A stretch of 64,000 nucleotides of DNA from Ciceribacter lividus (GCF_003337715.1 NZ_QPIX01000001.1:674682-738681), one strand, 5' to 3'; shown: positions 53,721 to 62,831, counted from the first letter of the stretch. The notes: generated by a model not told the origin, from the sequence alone. Translations and numbers: made by a program.

Positions 53721-53754
53721 TAAGATACCTGTTCCAGATGAATCGGAACAGGCA

Positions 53755-54141
53755 GTGAAAAAGTATTACAGCATAACGGAACTGACGCGAGAATTCGGGG
53801 TCTCGACCCGGACCCTGAGGTTCTACGAAGACGAAGGCTTGCTTCATCCCGAGCGCCGTGGCCGAACGCGTCTCTATCGTGCTGCCGACCGCCGTCTGCT
53901 ACAAGAGATTCTCCGCGGCCGGCGTATTGGATTCACTGTAGCCGAGATCCGTGAAATCGTCCAGGTTTACAAGGAACCGCCGGGCGAGATCGGGCAGCTC
54001 AAGATGATGATGAAGAAGATCGACGAGAAGCGCGAAGAGTTGCGCCAGAAGCGCAAGGACATCGACGAGACGCTCGCCGAACTCGACAATGCCGAGGAGG
54101 CCTGCCTCACGCGCCTCGTCGAGATCGGTGTCGGGACCTGA
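53755..54141 (+). CDS. MerR-family transcriptional regulator
   Basis: The protein has about 128 residues from GTG 53755. It starts MKKYYSITELTREFGVSTRT, followed by LRFYEDEGLLHPERRGRTR (the MerR winged helix) and ends in a coiled coil (KMMMKKIDEKREELRQKRKD). No ligand-binding Cys is obvious. The subgroup with YYSITELTREFGV controls branched-chain amino acid or fatty-acid breakdown in several proteobacteria, but no target genes lie nearby. The frame extends upstream through the operator, so GTG is preferred as start. Confidence 0.82.
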   Translation: MKKYYSITELTREFGVSTRTLRFYEDEGLLHPERRGRTRLYRAADRRLLQEILRGRRIGFTVAEIREIVQVYKEPPGEIGQLKMMMKKIDEKREELRQKRKDIDETLAELDNAEEACLTRLVEIGVGT

Positions 54142-54147
54142 TCTCTC

Positions 54148-54624
54148 TCAGATCCAGCGGCGGGTGTGCTGGCAGTATCGCTCGAATTCGATGCCGAAGC
54201 GCGCGAGCAGATGCATTTCCTCGCAGCGGATCGCGACCAGTGTCGTGACCACGGCGGCGATGACGGCGGCGACGAGAAACCAGCTGTTGCCGGTCAGCAG
54301 CCCGAAGGCGATCGTCATCAGCGTGTAGCCGAGATAGATCGGATTGCGGGTGAAGCGGAACGGGCCGTTCGTCACCAGGCGCTGTGCGCAACGGTTCGGG
54401 AGCACCGCCGTGTGGCATTCGAGCAGCGTCTTCACCGCCCAGATGTCGAGGGTGAGCGCGATGAGCGCGAGCAGTCCTCCGAGCGTCCAGAGAAGATAGC
54501 CCTCACGCGGCAGCGGCGGCAGAAGGCCGACGTAGCGGTTGAGGAGGAGCGCCGCGACGATCGCGACGCCGTAAAGCAGGGGTGGCCAGGGATATTTCAG
54601 TGGTTTCAGGCGGTAGGCGTTCAT
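54148..54624 (-). CDS. Isoprenylcysteine methyltransferase-like membrane protein
   Basis: The 158-residue protein has about four membrane helices and the late block TNGPFRFTRNPIYLGYTL, the phospholipid/isoprenylcysteine methyltransferase signature that binds SAM. Bacterial members usually have unknown substrates. ATG 54624 has AGGAC at a better distance than ATG 54630. The next gene, DUF1624, lies upstream on the same strand with a 12-nt gap, so the two probably share a transcript. Confidence 0.83.
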   Translation of the reverse strand: MNAYRLKPLKYPWPPLLYGVAIVAALLLNRYVGLLPPLPREGYLLWTLGGLLALIALTLDIWAVKTLLECHTAVLPNRCAQRLVTNGPFRFTRNPIYLGYTLMTIAFGLLTGNSWFLVAAVIAAVVTTLVAIRCEEMHLLARFGIEFERYCQHTRRWI

Positions 54625-54636
54625 GATCATGTCCTG

Positions 54637-55605
54637 TCATTGGCTGACTGCGGTACACTCACGGGCTAACTGCAACACACGTTCATCCTGATCCGGCTGG
54701 ATTGCGCCAGACTGGAGAGGTTCGAAGAGAGACTGTTGCATCAGCTTGTCCAGGGTGCATGCGCAGAAGCGGCTGCAGAGTTCCGCCTGGCTGCCTTCGG
54801 CCCGGCAGCTCGTTTCGCAACTCCGCAGATAGGACTGCATAGGATCAGGTTTCTGCGGCGGAACGATGATCGAGATCAAGTAGACGGTCGCGATCAACAG
54901 TGGCTGATGCAAGAGGTAGACGATGAGGCTGTGGCGGCCGCCGAAGCGCAGCACCGCCGGGCCTTGCGGCAGGCCGGCGAGCGTGTCGAGCGAGCCTGCG
55001 GCGCGCGCGAAGCGGGTCGCGGCGATCCCCAGCAGGAAGGCGCCGATCCAGGGAAGCAGCGGCACGTAGTCGTTCGAGCGCGGCAGATGCTCGGAAAGGC
55101 CGATCCACAGCAGATAGGGAGCGTCGAACGCCTCCGAACGGAGATAGGCCGGCGCGGCGAGGGCGGCGAGCGCGGCAAGAACCGTTAGCGCCGGCGGCAG
55201 CCGGAGGAACAGCAGCCCGATCACGCTCGCAGCGGCAATGTGGTGCAGGATACCGAAGAAGATCACGCCGTCCGGCATCGCGACCGCCGTCGCGATGGTG
55301 ATGGCGATTGCCGCTCCGGCCACCATCGCAAGCCGCTTCAGGAACGATTGCAGCTTCAGCGTCGGGTAATGGGCGAGCACCAGGCTTACGCCCGCCATGA
55401 AGATGAAGCTCGAGGCTATGGCGCGGGCATAGAGTTTCCACAAGCCCTGGGTCGCCGTGCCGGGTTCGATATAGCCGAAGAATTCCAGATCCCATGTGAA
55501 ATGGTAGGACGCCATCGCGATGAGCGCGATCCCCCGCGCGGTATCGAGCAGGCCGATCCGCCTCGAGGTTGCAGGGGGATTTCCAGTGTCTGGGACTGCG
55601 GCCAC
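54637..55605 (-). CDS. DUF1624 (HGSNAT-like) membrane protein with Cys-rich tail
   Basis: The 322-residue protein begins with RRIGLLDTARGIALIAMASYHFTWDL, the DUF1624 acyltransferase-like opening, and has about eight membrane helices. After residue 250 it continues into a soluble tail with six cysteines in CETSCRAEGSQAELCSRFCA and further Cys residues. The tail looks like a small disulphide or metal domain fused to the membrane part. The start appears to be GTG 55605. Its reaction is unknown. Confidence 0.8.
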   Translation of the reverse strand: MAAVPDTGNPPATSRRIGLLDTARGIALIAMASYHFTWDLEFFGYIEPGTATQGLWKLYARAIASSFIFMAGVSLVLAHYPTLKLQSFLKRLAMVAGAAIAITIATAVAMPDGVIFFGILHHIAAASVIGLLFLRLPPALTVLAALAALAAPAYLRSEAFDAPYLLWIGLSEHLPRSNDYVPLLPWIGAFLLGIAATRFARAAGSLDTLAGLPQGPAVLRFGGRHSLIVYLLHQPLLIATVYLISIIVPPQKPDPMQSYLRSCETSCRAEGSQAELCSRFCACTLDKLMQQSLFEPLQSGAIQPDQDERVLQLARECTAVSQ

Positions 55606-55685
55606 GATCGATCCTTCGCATGCGAGAATTCTACCCCGCGCACCCGCGCGGAGGGCTCATGCCACAGCGTCCAATCTGGTCGTTT

Positions 55686-56378
55686 TCAAGGCGCCGTGTC
55701 GGTCATCAACGCAAGACGCGCATCGGAGAAAAACTGTCGGCGTACCAGTACGAAGAAGATGATAATCGATGTTCCCACGAAGACGTAAGGGCTGACGAAC
55801 CACCCTAGGTAGCCTATCGACAGGAAAATCGCGCGGAGGCCGGCATTGAACTGCTTTGCGGCGATGATGTTCATGCGGATGACCCGTTCGGCGATGCGTT
55901 GCGTCTCCTGCGGGTTCTTCTTCGCGTTTTCGGTCATCGGCAGCGTGCCGAAGAGAATCGTGCAGTAGTTGAACAGCCGGTAGGACCAGCCGAATTTGAA
56001 GAAGGCGTAGCCGAAGATGGCGGTGAGCCCGATCACCTTGAACTCGAAACCCGAGCGGCCGCTATAGGTGATGAAGGGCAGGTCGCGGAATACGGTATCG
56101 ACCTGTTCGGTGGCGCCGAGAAGAGCGAAGCAGCCGCCAATCGCGAAGATCGAGGTCGAGGCGAAGAAGGCCGTGCCGTTCTGCAGGCCGGCCAGGATCT
56201 GCGTGTCGATCATCTTCAGGTCGCGGGTGAGCGAATTGTGGATCCATTCCCGCCGCCGCTCGGCCATCGCCTGGGTCAGGCTCGGGCGGCTGAGGATCTT
56301 TGCGCCACCGGTCAGCCAGGAGAAGACGATCCAGAGCACCAGGAACAGTGCGAGGGCGAAAAGGTCGATGAATGTCAT
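55686..56378 (-). CDS. DUF599 membrane protein
   Basis: The 230-residue protein has about four membrane helices and the DUF599 block RREWIHNSLTRDLKMIDTQI with QNGTAFFASTSIFAIGG. DUF599 proteins are widespread in alphaproteobacteria and of unknown function. The start is ATG 56378 with no overlapping gene, and it lies 80 nt upstream of the DUF1624 start on the same strand. Confidence 0.83.
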   Translation of the reverse strand: MTFIDLFALALFLVLWIVFSWLTGGAKILSRPSLTQAMAERRREWIHNSLTRDLKMIDTQILAGLQNGTAFFASTSIFAIGGCFALLGATEQVDTVFRDLPFITYSGRSGFEFKVIGLTAIFGYAFFKFGWSYRLFNYCTILFGTLPMTENAKKNPQETQRIAERVIRMNIIAAKQFNAGLRAIFLSIGYLGWFVSPYVFVGTSIIIFFVLVRRQFFSDARLALMTDTAP

Positions 56379-56680
56379 GGCGATTCCCGTGGTTGCTCGC
56401 GGGAAGATTATGCCGCCGGCCGTACACCGGACAAGTATCCACAGTTTTGTAAGACTTTGGCTGAAATTACGGCGCGGTCCATCTCTTTAAGTATTATCTA
56501 AAAACCGATCTAACCGTTTGAAATTGCATAAATCCATGCATTCTGCGAATGGCTCCCCTGCGGAAGGTGCCACTGTTTTGCCATTTTTGCAGTTGCGATG
56601 GCCCATGAAGTCGAATAGACCGGGGCCGGAAAAGCGGTCGGGGGACGGCTTTTCGCCATAGGCGAACAATCGGAGTGATA
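56379..56680. other. AT-richer noncoding stretch without recognised gene
   Basis: The 302 nt between the DUF599 start and the small ORF are distinctly less GC-rich than their surroundings around 56440-56560 (for example TTTAAGTATTATCTAAAAAC) and contain no frame with coding character. Possible promoters exist on both strands, and a small RNA cannot be excluded. I see no specific structure to name. Confidence 0.4.
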
Positions 56681-56782
56681 ATGGAAGATAGCATCCAGAA
56701 GTCTTGCTGGGGCGTTACCCTGCGGGCGTTGACGGGATTTGCAGGCGTTTTGTTCCTGGCCTATCTTTTTGGAACCATCTGA
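56681..56782 (+). CDS. Predicted 33-residue small membrane protein
   Basis: A short frame reads MEDSIQKSCWGVTLRALTGF, followed by AGVLFLAYLFGTI. A near-ideal ribosome site (GGAGTG at 56672-56677) lies 3 nt before ATG 56681. The C-terminal half is one hydrophobic helix. A GC-rich hairpin follows at 56806-56831. The size and helix resemble the small inner-membrane proteins often missed in annotation. Function is unknown and expression is unproven. Confidence 0.5.
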   Translation: MEDSIQKSCWGVTLRALTGFAGVLFLAYLFGTI

Positions 56783-56805
56783 ACTCGTTTTTGACGAGAA
56801 TTCCG

Positions 56806-56831
56806 CAGCGCGGTCCGTAAGGGCCGCGCTG
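56806..56831 (+). terminator. Hairpin after the small ORF (weak terminator)
   Basis: CAGCGCGG (56806-56813) pairs with CCGCGCTG (56824-56831) with a 10-nt loop. Only TCGTCGTTT follows, so it is a weak intrinsic terminator or mRNA-end hairpin for the 33-codon ORF. Confidence 0.45.
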
Positions 56832-56960
56832 TCGTCGTTTATGGCGTCCCTTGCGATGTCGCGCCGACTCAAGCGGATGTCGGTTGCCCGCCGCGTCGGC
56901 TTCTGATCATAGTCTAGCCTTTCGATTCAGGTTTTCCGGTGTTCTGAGGCGCGGCCATAC

Positions 56961-58361
56961 ATGTTTCTTTCTGTTTTCGACGTATTCAAGATCGGGATCG
57001 GCCCGTCGAGCTCCCACACGATGGGGCCGATGACAGCCGCCAAGCGCTTTCTCGATCTTATTCTGTCGGACGACTGGCCGCGGCCGAGCGGTGCTGCGGT
57101 GGCGGCGCTGAAGGTGAGCCTGCACGGGTCGCTCGCCTATACCGGCATCGGTCACGGCACCGGCCGCGCGGTCATCATCGGCCTGACGGGTGAGGAACCG
57201 GACCACGTCGACCCGGACCGGATGGACGACATCATCGCCGCAGTCGAGCGGGAAGGGCAGGTGGTGCCGCCCGGTCATCATGCATATCGCTTCGTACCGA
57301 AGGACGATCTCGTCTACGACAAGAAGGTGCCGCTGCCGGGCCATGCCAACGGCATGCGCTTTACCGCCCTCGACCGCGACGGTCGTGTGCTGCTCACCAC
57401 CGTCTACTATTCGATCGGCGGCGGCTTCGTCGTCACCGACACCGAACTTGCGGCGATGCAGAAGCAGAAGAAGCAGGCTTTCGCGCAAAAAGTGCCTTAC
57501 CCCTTCGCGACGGCGAAGGAGATGCTCGACGTGGCGCGGCGCTCCGGCCTCACCATTGCCCAGATGAAGCGCGCGAACGAGGAGGCGGTGATGGACCGCG
57601 CCGCACTTGATGCCGGCCTCGATCGCATATGGGATGCGATGAGCGGCTGCATCGATCGCGGTCTCAAACAGGAGGGCCGCTTGCCGGGCGGGCTCAACGT
57701 CAAGCGCCGTGCACGGGCGATCCACGACAAGCTCGAGGAGGAGTGGCGTTCCAACCGGCAGAACCCTCTGCTCGCCAACGACTGGCTCTCCGTCTATGCG
57801 ATGGCCGTCAACGAGGAGAATGCCGCCGGCGGCCGGGTGGTGACCGCGCCGACCAATGGTGCGGCCGGCGTCGTGCCGGCGACGATCCGCTACTATCTGC
57901 ATTTCCATCCGGATGCCGACCAGGAAGGCATCCGCGACTATCTGCTGACGGCTGCTGCGATCGGCGGCATCATCAAGCACAATGCCTCGATCTCCGGCGC
58001 CGAAGTCGGCTGCCAGGGCGAGGTGGGTTCGGCCTCGGCCATGGCGGCGGCAGGTATGGCGGCCGTCATGGGCGGTTCGCCCGAGCAGATCGAGAACGCC
58101 GCCGAGATAGCGCTGGAACACCATCTCGGCATGACCTGCGATCCTGTGGCCGGCCTCGTGCAGGTGCCCTGCATCGAGCGTAACGCACTCGGTGCGGTCA
58201 AGGCGGTGACGGCGGCCTCGCTCGCCTTGAAGGGCACGGGCGAGCACTTCGTGCCGCTCGATGCCTGCGTCGAGACCATGCGCCAGACCGGCCACGACAT
58301 GAGCGAAAAATACAAGGAAACCTCGCTCGGCGGGCTGGCGGTCAACGTCGTCGAGTGCTGA
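56961..58361 (+). CDS. sdaA: L-serine ammonia-lyase (single-chain)
   Basis: The 466-residue enzyme fuses the beta domain ([19 protein letters not shown]) to the alpha domain ([60 protein letters not shown]), whose three cysteines bind the 4Fe-4S cluster. It deaminates L-serine to pyruvate and ammonia. ATG 56961 matches the family start. DUF1489 follows 58 nt downstream on the same strand. Confidence 0.94.
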   Translation: MFLSVFDVFKIGIGPSSSHTMGPMTAAKRFLDLILSDDWPRPSGAAVAALKVSLHGSLAYTGIGHGTGRAVIIGLTGEEPDHVDPDRMDDIIAAVEREGQVVPPGHHAYRFVPKDDLVYDKKVPLPGHANGMRFTALDRDGRVLLTTVYYSIGGGFVVTDTELAAMQKQKKQAFAQKVPYPFATAKEMLDVARRSGLTIAQMKRANEEAVMDRAALDAGLDRIWDAMSGCIDRGLKQEGRLPGGLNVKRRARAIHDKLEEEWRSNRQNPLLANDWLSVYAMAVNEENAAGGRVVTAPTNGAAGVVPATIRYYLHFHPDADQEGIRDYLLTAAAIGGIIKHNASISGAEVGCQGEVGSASAMAAAGMAAVMGGSPEQIENAAEIALEHHLGMTCDPVAGLVQVPCIERNALGAVKAVTAASLALKGTGEHFVPLDACVETMRQTGHDMSEKYKETSLGGLAVNVVEC

Positions 58362-58419
58362 TGCGCCTGTGCGTCCGGCGGGGCTTGACGGTCCCGCCCA
58401 AAGGCGTATCACCGTCGCC

Positions 58420-58857
58420 ATGACACTGCATCTGATCAAGCTCTGCGTCGGCGCGGAGTCGCTCGAGGATCTCAGGCAATGGGTCGCCGAGCGCTCTCTG
58501 ACGGCGATTGCCGCGGGCCTCGAACCCCACAGCTCCCACGTTACCCGCATGGTGCCCAAGCGCGCGGAAGAACTGCTGGACGGCGGCTCCCTCTACTGGA
58601 TCATCAAGGGACAGGTCGCCGCGCGCCAGCGGCTTCTCGACATCAAGACCTTCACCGGCGGCGACGGCATCAGCCGCTGCGAGCTGATCCTCGGACCGGA
58701 GGTTGTCGAGGTGGCACCGGCACCGCGCCGGCCCTTCCAGGGCTGGCGCTATCTCGAACCCGATGCCGCGCCACGGGATCTCAACGCTTCGGGCGCCGAT
58801 ATCGAGGACATGCCGGAAGACCTGCGCCGCGAACTCGCGGAACTCGGCCTGCTGTAG
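58420..58857 (+). CDS. DUF1489 protein
   Basis: The 145-residue protein begins MTLHLIKLCVGAESLEDLRQ and has TRMVPKRAEELLDGGSLYWI and FQGWRYLEPDAAPRDL, the DUF1489 pattern found almost only in alphaproteobacteria. There is no membrane segment. Function is unknown; it often follows housekeeping genes as here. ATG 58420 was chosen, as the frame upstream reads into the spacer after sdaA. Confidence 0.88.
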   Translation: MTLHLIKLCVGAESLEDLRQWVAERSLTAIAAGLEPHSSHVTRMVPKRAEELLDGGSLYWIIKGQVAARQRLLDIKTFTGGDGISRCELILGPEVVEVAPAPRRPFQGWRYLEPDAAPRDLNASGADIEDMPEDLRRELAELGLL

Positions 58858-58965
58858 CAACGCCCGGGAACCGCCCGCTTTAACGGAAGCGAAACGTCCT
58901 TCCGCAATTCTGTGCTGAACATCGGACTTGTCTAGAGCAAACGACGATTGGCGGCGGGAAGAAGT

Positions 58966-60081
58966 ATGGAGAGGCATGTGGCGGTGCCGACGGTTGGGCG
59001 TGACGCGGCCGGGTTCGAACGCCTTGTCGTCGAGATCGCCGGCAGTGTGCAGCGTCGCGAGGTTTCGGCCGATGCAGTGCTCGTCGACGTCTTCAACATC
59101 AACCGCGCGCTGAAATTCGTCGAGGCCGTCTGGCAGGCGAGCGGCATCGAGCTCGACGTCAACAGCTTCTACCTGTGGCCGACGCTTCGCGATCTCGCGC
59201 GCGCCATGGCCGACGGCTCCTTCCGGAACGTCCCGAAACTGATCCGGATCCGCAAGGGCACCTCGCCGGATACGCTCATCGTCTTTGCCGGTGGCGCGAG
59301 CTGCTTTCTCGAAATGAAGGATTTCGTCAACGCGCTCGCCTTCGACGGCACCGTTTACGGCATGGCGCTCACGCCGTTCGGCCGTCCCGCCGCGAGCCCG
59401 GCCGTCATAGCCGACGAGGTGGCCGCCTGTCTCGCCGAACTGGAGGTATCGGACATCGCGCCGCCCTACCGCTTCGTCGGCTATTCCTTCGGTGGCCTCG
59501 TCGCGCTCGAGCTTTCCCGCGCGCTCGCCGCCCGCGGTACCCGCGTCGACTTCCTCGCCCTCGTCGACAGTCCGCAGAGCGAGCATGCCTGGCCGCTTCG
59601 CACCTGGCTCGCCTTCGCCGCCGGGCGCCTGCTTTCCAGGGGCGGAGGGACACCGGCCGCGGGCGCTGAGGAGGCTTCCGGTGAGCCTTCCAAGGTGCTG
59701 CGGGGCGGCAGGCTCGCAAAGTACCGCCGGACGCTCCGGCGTCTCGCCTTCCGTTTCCTGAGCCCCAAGGCGGAATCCTACCCGACCTTCGTGCCGCAAT
59801 GGCTGGGCGGCTATCCGCCCGACTACGATCGCGCCGCCCGGCAGCTCCTCCGGATGAAGGGGCTCTTCCGCCCCTCGCGCTACGAGGGACCTTTGGTCTT
59901 CTACCGGACGGAGGGCGGCTCGCCGGTCGATTGCGATCCCAAGCTTATCTGGGAGGCCTACCTGCCCGCGGCGGAATGGGTCGATGTTGCCGGCAACCAC
60001 CAGACGATCATCGTCGGGCGGCATGCCCGGGCGCTCGCCGCCGACGTCAGCAGGCGGCTCGCCGTGGCAGCGACGGCATAG
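58966..60081 (+). CDS. Degenerate carrier-like domain fused to thioesterase
   Basis: The 371-residue protein has an N-terminal helical part (about 15-75) that aligns with NRPS carrier domains: VSADAVLVDVFNINRALKFV, then ELDVNSFYLWPTLRDLARAM. The place of the phosphopantetheine Ser (GGDSL) is FNINR, with no Ser. The C-terminal thioesterase has RFVGYSFGGLVALELSRAL (nucleophile Ser), a LVDSPQ Asp and GNHQTII as likely His. It converges on the NRPS gene, so it may be a type II editing or release enzyme for that pathway. GCGGGAAG precedes ATG 58966. Confidence 0.75.
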   Translation: MERHVAVPTVGRDAAGFERLVVEIAGSVQRREVSADAVLVDVFNINRALKFVEAVWQASGIELDVNSFYLWPTLRDLARAMADGSFRNVPKLIRIRKGTSPDTLIVFAGGASCFLEMKDFVNALAFDGTVYGMALTPFGRPAASPAVIADEVAACLAELEVSDIAPPYRFVGYSFGGLVALELSRALAARGTRVDFLALVDSPQSEHAWPLRTWLAFAAGRLLSRGGGTPAAGAEEASGEPSKVLRGGRLAKYRRTLRRLAFRFLSPKAESYPTFVPQWLGGYPPDYDRAARQLLRMKGLFRPSRYEGPLVFYRTEGGSPVDCDPKLIWEAYLPAAEWVDVAGNHQTIIVGRHARALAADVSRRLAVAATA

Positions 60082-60284
60082 GCGAAGGGCCGTTGCGAGG
60101 GTACTCCGATCTGGCTTGCGCATCGATTGGCGGTCGGGCGACCCCCGCGTCGCTTGGCCGTGGCAAGGTCCGATGTCAGATGTTCGCCTCAGCTTTCGAG
60201 CTGATCTTCGCAGGGGAGCCGGACTTCTGCCGACAGGATGGACCGACCCGCCTCCCTCGACGAAAGAGGCAAGGTCGATCGCGT

Positions 60285-62831
60285 TCAGGCCGAACTGCCG
60301 GCTCTTTGCGGCCGGTAACGCTCGTGGCGCAGCACCAGGATCGAGCGCAGGAGTTCGGACTGCACCACCGCGCCGATTTCCGCTGCCGGATCGGCGTCGA
60401 GCATCTCGTCGTGGCCGCAATCGAGCGTCCTCAGATAGATGCGACCGCCGATATGCGGCAGCCAGGACTGCGGCTCATACTCGATGACGGCGCGTGTCGC
60501 AGGTGCCGCCATGACTCGACCGGCCCGAAAGAAATGCAGGTCGACATCGACATGGCCGGGTACGAAACGGCCGGCCAGCTCTAAATTGCGCAGGATCGTC
60601 TGCCGGGCACGCTCGACCAGCTTCGGATCGTCGAGGCCGGTGTGGTTGAGGACGTCGGCGTTCCGCTGATAGAAGCGTTCGACCACATGATCTCCCAGCG
60701 CCTCCAGCGTATCGATGCCCTTCGCGGCCTCGTCGCTGCTTCCGAGAAAGCCGAGTGCTGCATGCACGAGCGTTGTCTCGTCCTGCAACAGGCTGTCCGG
60801 GCGGAACTTGTAGCTGTCGAGCATGCCGAGGAAGGCGACGGTTTCGTTGTTGTCGAGCAGCCGGCGGGCCATCTCGTGGGCGATCAGACCGCCGAGCGAC
60901 CAGCCCAGCAGATGGTAGGGACCATGGGGCTGCCTGGAGCGGATGCGCTCCAGATAGCGCTCTGCCATGGCTTCGATGCTCTCGGGCGTCCGGGCGGGAT
61001 CGAGCAGACCGTCGGATTGCAGGGCATAGATCGGCACGTCCTCGCCGACATGCTGGCCGAGCGAGAAGAAGCTCCAGCCCAGACCCAGGATCGGATGGAT
61101 GCAGAACAGCGGTTCCCGGTTGCCGGTTGCCTTTATCGGCAGCATGGGCGCCATCAGCGAGGAGGCCTCGTTTGCCACCTCCAGCCGTTCGGCAAGTGCT
61201 GCGATGGTCGGGGTCTCGAACATGACGCCGAGCGGGATCTCGCCCTGGACCCTGCTGCGCAGAGCCGAGACCATGCCGGCCGCGGCGAGTGAATCACCGC
61301 CGAGTGCGAAGAAATCGTCGTGGATGCCGACGCTCCTCAGTCCCAGAACCTCGCACCACAGGGCGGCGAGGGCGCGCTCCGTCTCGTTGCGCGGCGCGAC
61401 CGTTTCCTCGCCCTCGCGGACCTGCGGCGCGGGCAGGGCCTTGCGGTCGATCTTGCCATTGCCGTTCAGGGGAAGCTCGGCCACTCGGACGTAATGGGCC
61501 GGGATCATGTGGCTCGGCAGATGCTGGGCAAGGTGCTGCGACAGGATGCGCGGATCGAGATCCTGTCCTGCCTCGGCCGGCACCACATAGGCGACAAGGC
61601 GCTTGTTGCGGCCGGGATCCTCGCGCAGCATCACCACGGCCTGGCGGATTCCCTGATGGTTCATAAGGGTTTGCTCTATCTCGCCCGGTTCGATGCGGAA
61701 CCCGCGAATCTTGATCTGGAAGTCGTTGCGTCCGAGATATTCGAGCACCCCATCCGCCCGCCACCGTGCCAGATCGCCGGTGCGGTAGAGCTTGCCGCCG
61801 TTTGCAGTGAAGCGATCGGGGACGAAGCGTTCTTCGGTGAGTTCGGGCCTGTCGAGATAGCCGCGGGCGACGCCCATGCCGCCGATCAGCAGTTCACCAA
61901 CGAAGCCGGGCGGCACCGGTTGACCATGGCGGTCGACCACATAGACCTGGGTGTTCCAGATCGGTCGGCCGATCGGGACGGTGGAAAGATCGCCGTCCTT
62001 CAGCGCCATCGCGGTCGACCAGACGGTCGATTCCGTCGGCCCGTAGAGATTGATCACCGGTGTGCGCAGCGCCGCCATCTTGTGGGCGAGATCCGGTGAA
62101 AGGGCCTCGCCGCCGACAAGTGCGAGCACGTTGCGCAGTTCCGTTCCGCCGTCATTGACGAGGGCGCGCCAGAGTGACGGCGTCGCCTGCAGGATCGAGA
62201 TCCGTTGCTCGGCGATCAGGCGCCGCAGCGCCGCCGGTTGCCGCACCGTGTCGCGCGGGGCGACAACCGTGGTCGCGCCGCAGATGAGCGGAAGGAAAAG
62301 CTCCAGGGCGGCGATGTCAAAGGCGATGGTGGTGACGGCGAGCAGGCGATCCGATGCCTTGATTTCGATGAGTTCGCGCATCGACATCAGGAAATTGGTG
62401 AGCGACTGGTGAGTGATCTGTACCCCCTTCGGCCGCCCGGTCGAACCGGAGGTGAAGATCACATAGGCGAGATCCTGAGATGATGGCTCCTCGGTCAGAA
62501 GCTCTTTCGGCAGATCGCCGTCGCCTTCCGCGATCGGGCGATCCAGAAGGATCTGCCGCGTCGTGCCGAGATCTGTTTCACTGGCGAGTGTCGAAGTGGT
62601 GACGATGGCGACCGGTTTTGCCTCGTCCAGAATGACGGACAGTCGGTTGCTGTGGTCGGAAGGGTCGAGAGGCAGATAGCTCGCACCGATCTTGAGGATG
62701 GCGAGCAGGACCACGACCATTGCCTCGGAGCGAGGCACCGCGACGGCGACGAGATCGCCGGGCGCCACTCCCTTGGACGCGAGATGTCGCGCCCAGGCAT
62801 CGGAGGCGACGTCGAGCGCCCGATAGCTCAA
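60285..62831 (-). CDS. NRPS adenylation-thiolation-thioesterase part, predicted glycine-activating
   Basis: This open frame encodes 848 residues: an adenylation domain with YVIFTSGSTGRPKGVQITHQ, NLYGPTESTVW, GELLIGG, YRTGD and the late NGKIDRKALPAP; a carrier domain with FFALGGDSLAAAG; and a thioesterase with GWSLGGLIAHEMARRL and a GHDEML histidine. The frame continues upstream to TGA 62937-62939, which ends the condensation-domain ORF of the same gene. The only standard start before the adenylation core is TTG 62831, so as read the gene is a broken C-A-T-TE module, EntF-like in order. The signature residues (D-I-L-Q-L-G-L-V-W-K) suggest glycine. Confidence 0.82.
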   Translation of the reverse strand: MSYRALDVASDAWARHLASKGVAPGDLVAVAVPRSEAMVVVLLAILKIGASYLPLDPSDHSNRLSVILDEAKPVAIVTTSTLASETDLGTTRQILLDRPIAEGDGDLPKELLTEEPSSQDLAYVIFTSGSTGRPKGVQITHQSLTNFLMSMRELIEIKASDRLLAVTTIAFDIAALELFLPLICGATTVVAPRDTVRQPAALRRLIAEQRISILQATPSLWRALVNDGGTELRNVLALVGGEALSPDLAHKMAALRTPVINLYGPTESTVWSTAMALKDGDLSTVPIGRPIWNTQVYVVDRHGQPVPPGFVGELLIGGMGVARGYLDRPELTEERFVPDRFTANGGKLYRTGDLARWRADGVLEYLGRNDFQIKIRGFRIEPGEIEQTLMNHQGIRQAVVMLREDPGRNKRLVAYVVPAEAGQDLDPRILSQHLAQHLPSHMIPAHYVRVAELPLNGNGKIDRKALPAPQVREGEETVAPRNETERALAALWCEVLGLRSVGIHDDFFALGGDSLAAAGMVSALRSRVQGEIPLGVMFETPTIAALAERLEVANEASSLMAPMLPIKATGNREPLFCIHPILGLGWSFFSLGQHVGEDVPIYALQSDGLLDPARTPESIEAMAERYLERIRSRQPHGPYHLLGWSLGGLIAHEMARRLLDNNETVAFLGMLDSYKFRPDSLLQDETTLVHAALGFLGSSDEAAKGIDTLEALGDHVVERFYQRNADVLNHTGLDDPKLVERARQTILRNLELAGRFVPGHVDVDLHFFRAGRVMAAPATRAVIEYEPQSWLPHIGGRIYLRTLDCGHDEMLDADPAAEIGAVVQSELLRSILVLRHERYRPQRAGSSA

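Noticed and set aside
58342..60420. A 692-codon minus-strand frame opposite DUF1489 and the thioesterase gene
   Set aside because: It crosses gene boundaries and the NRPS 3' end in a different frame, and lacks any recognisable domain.
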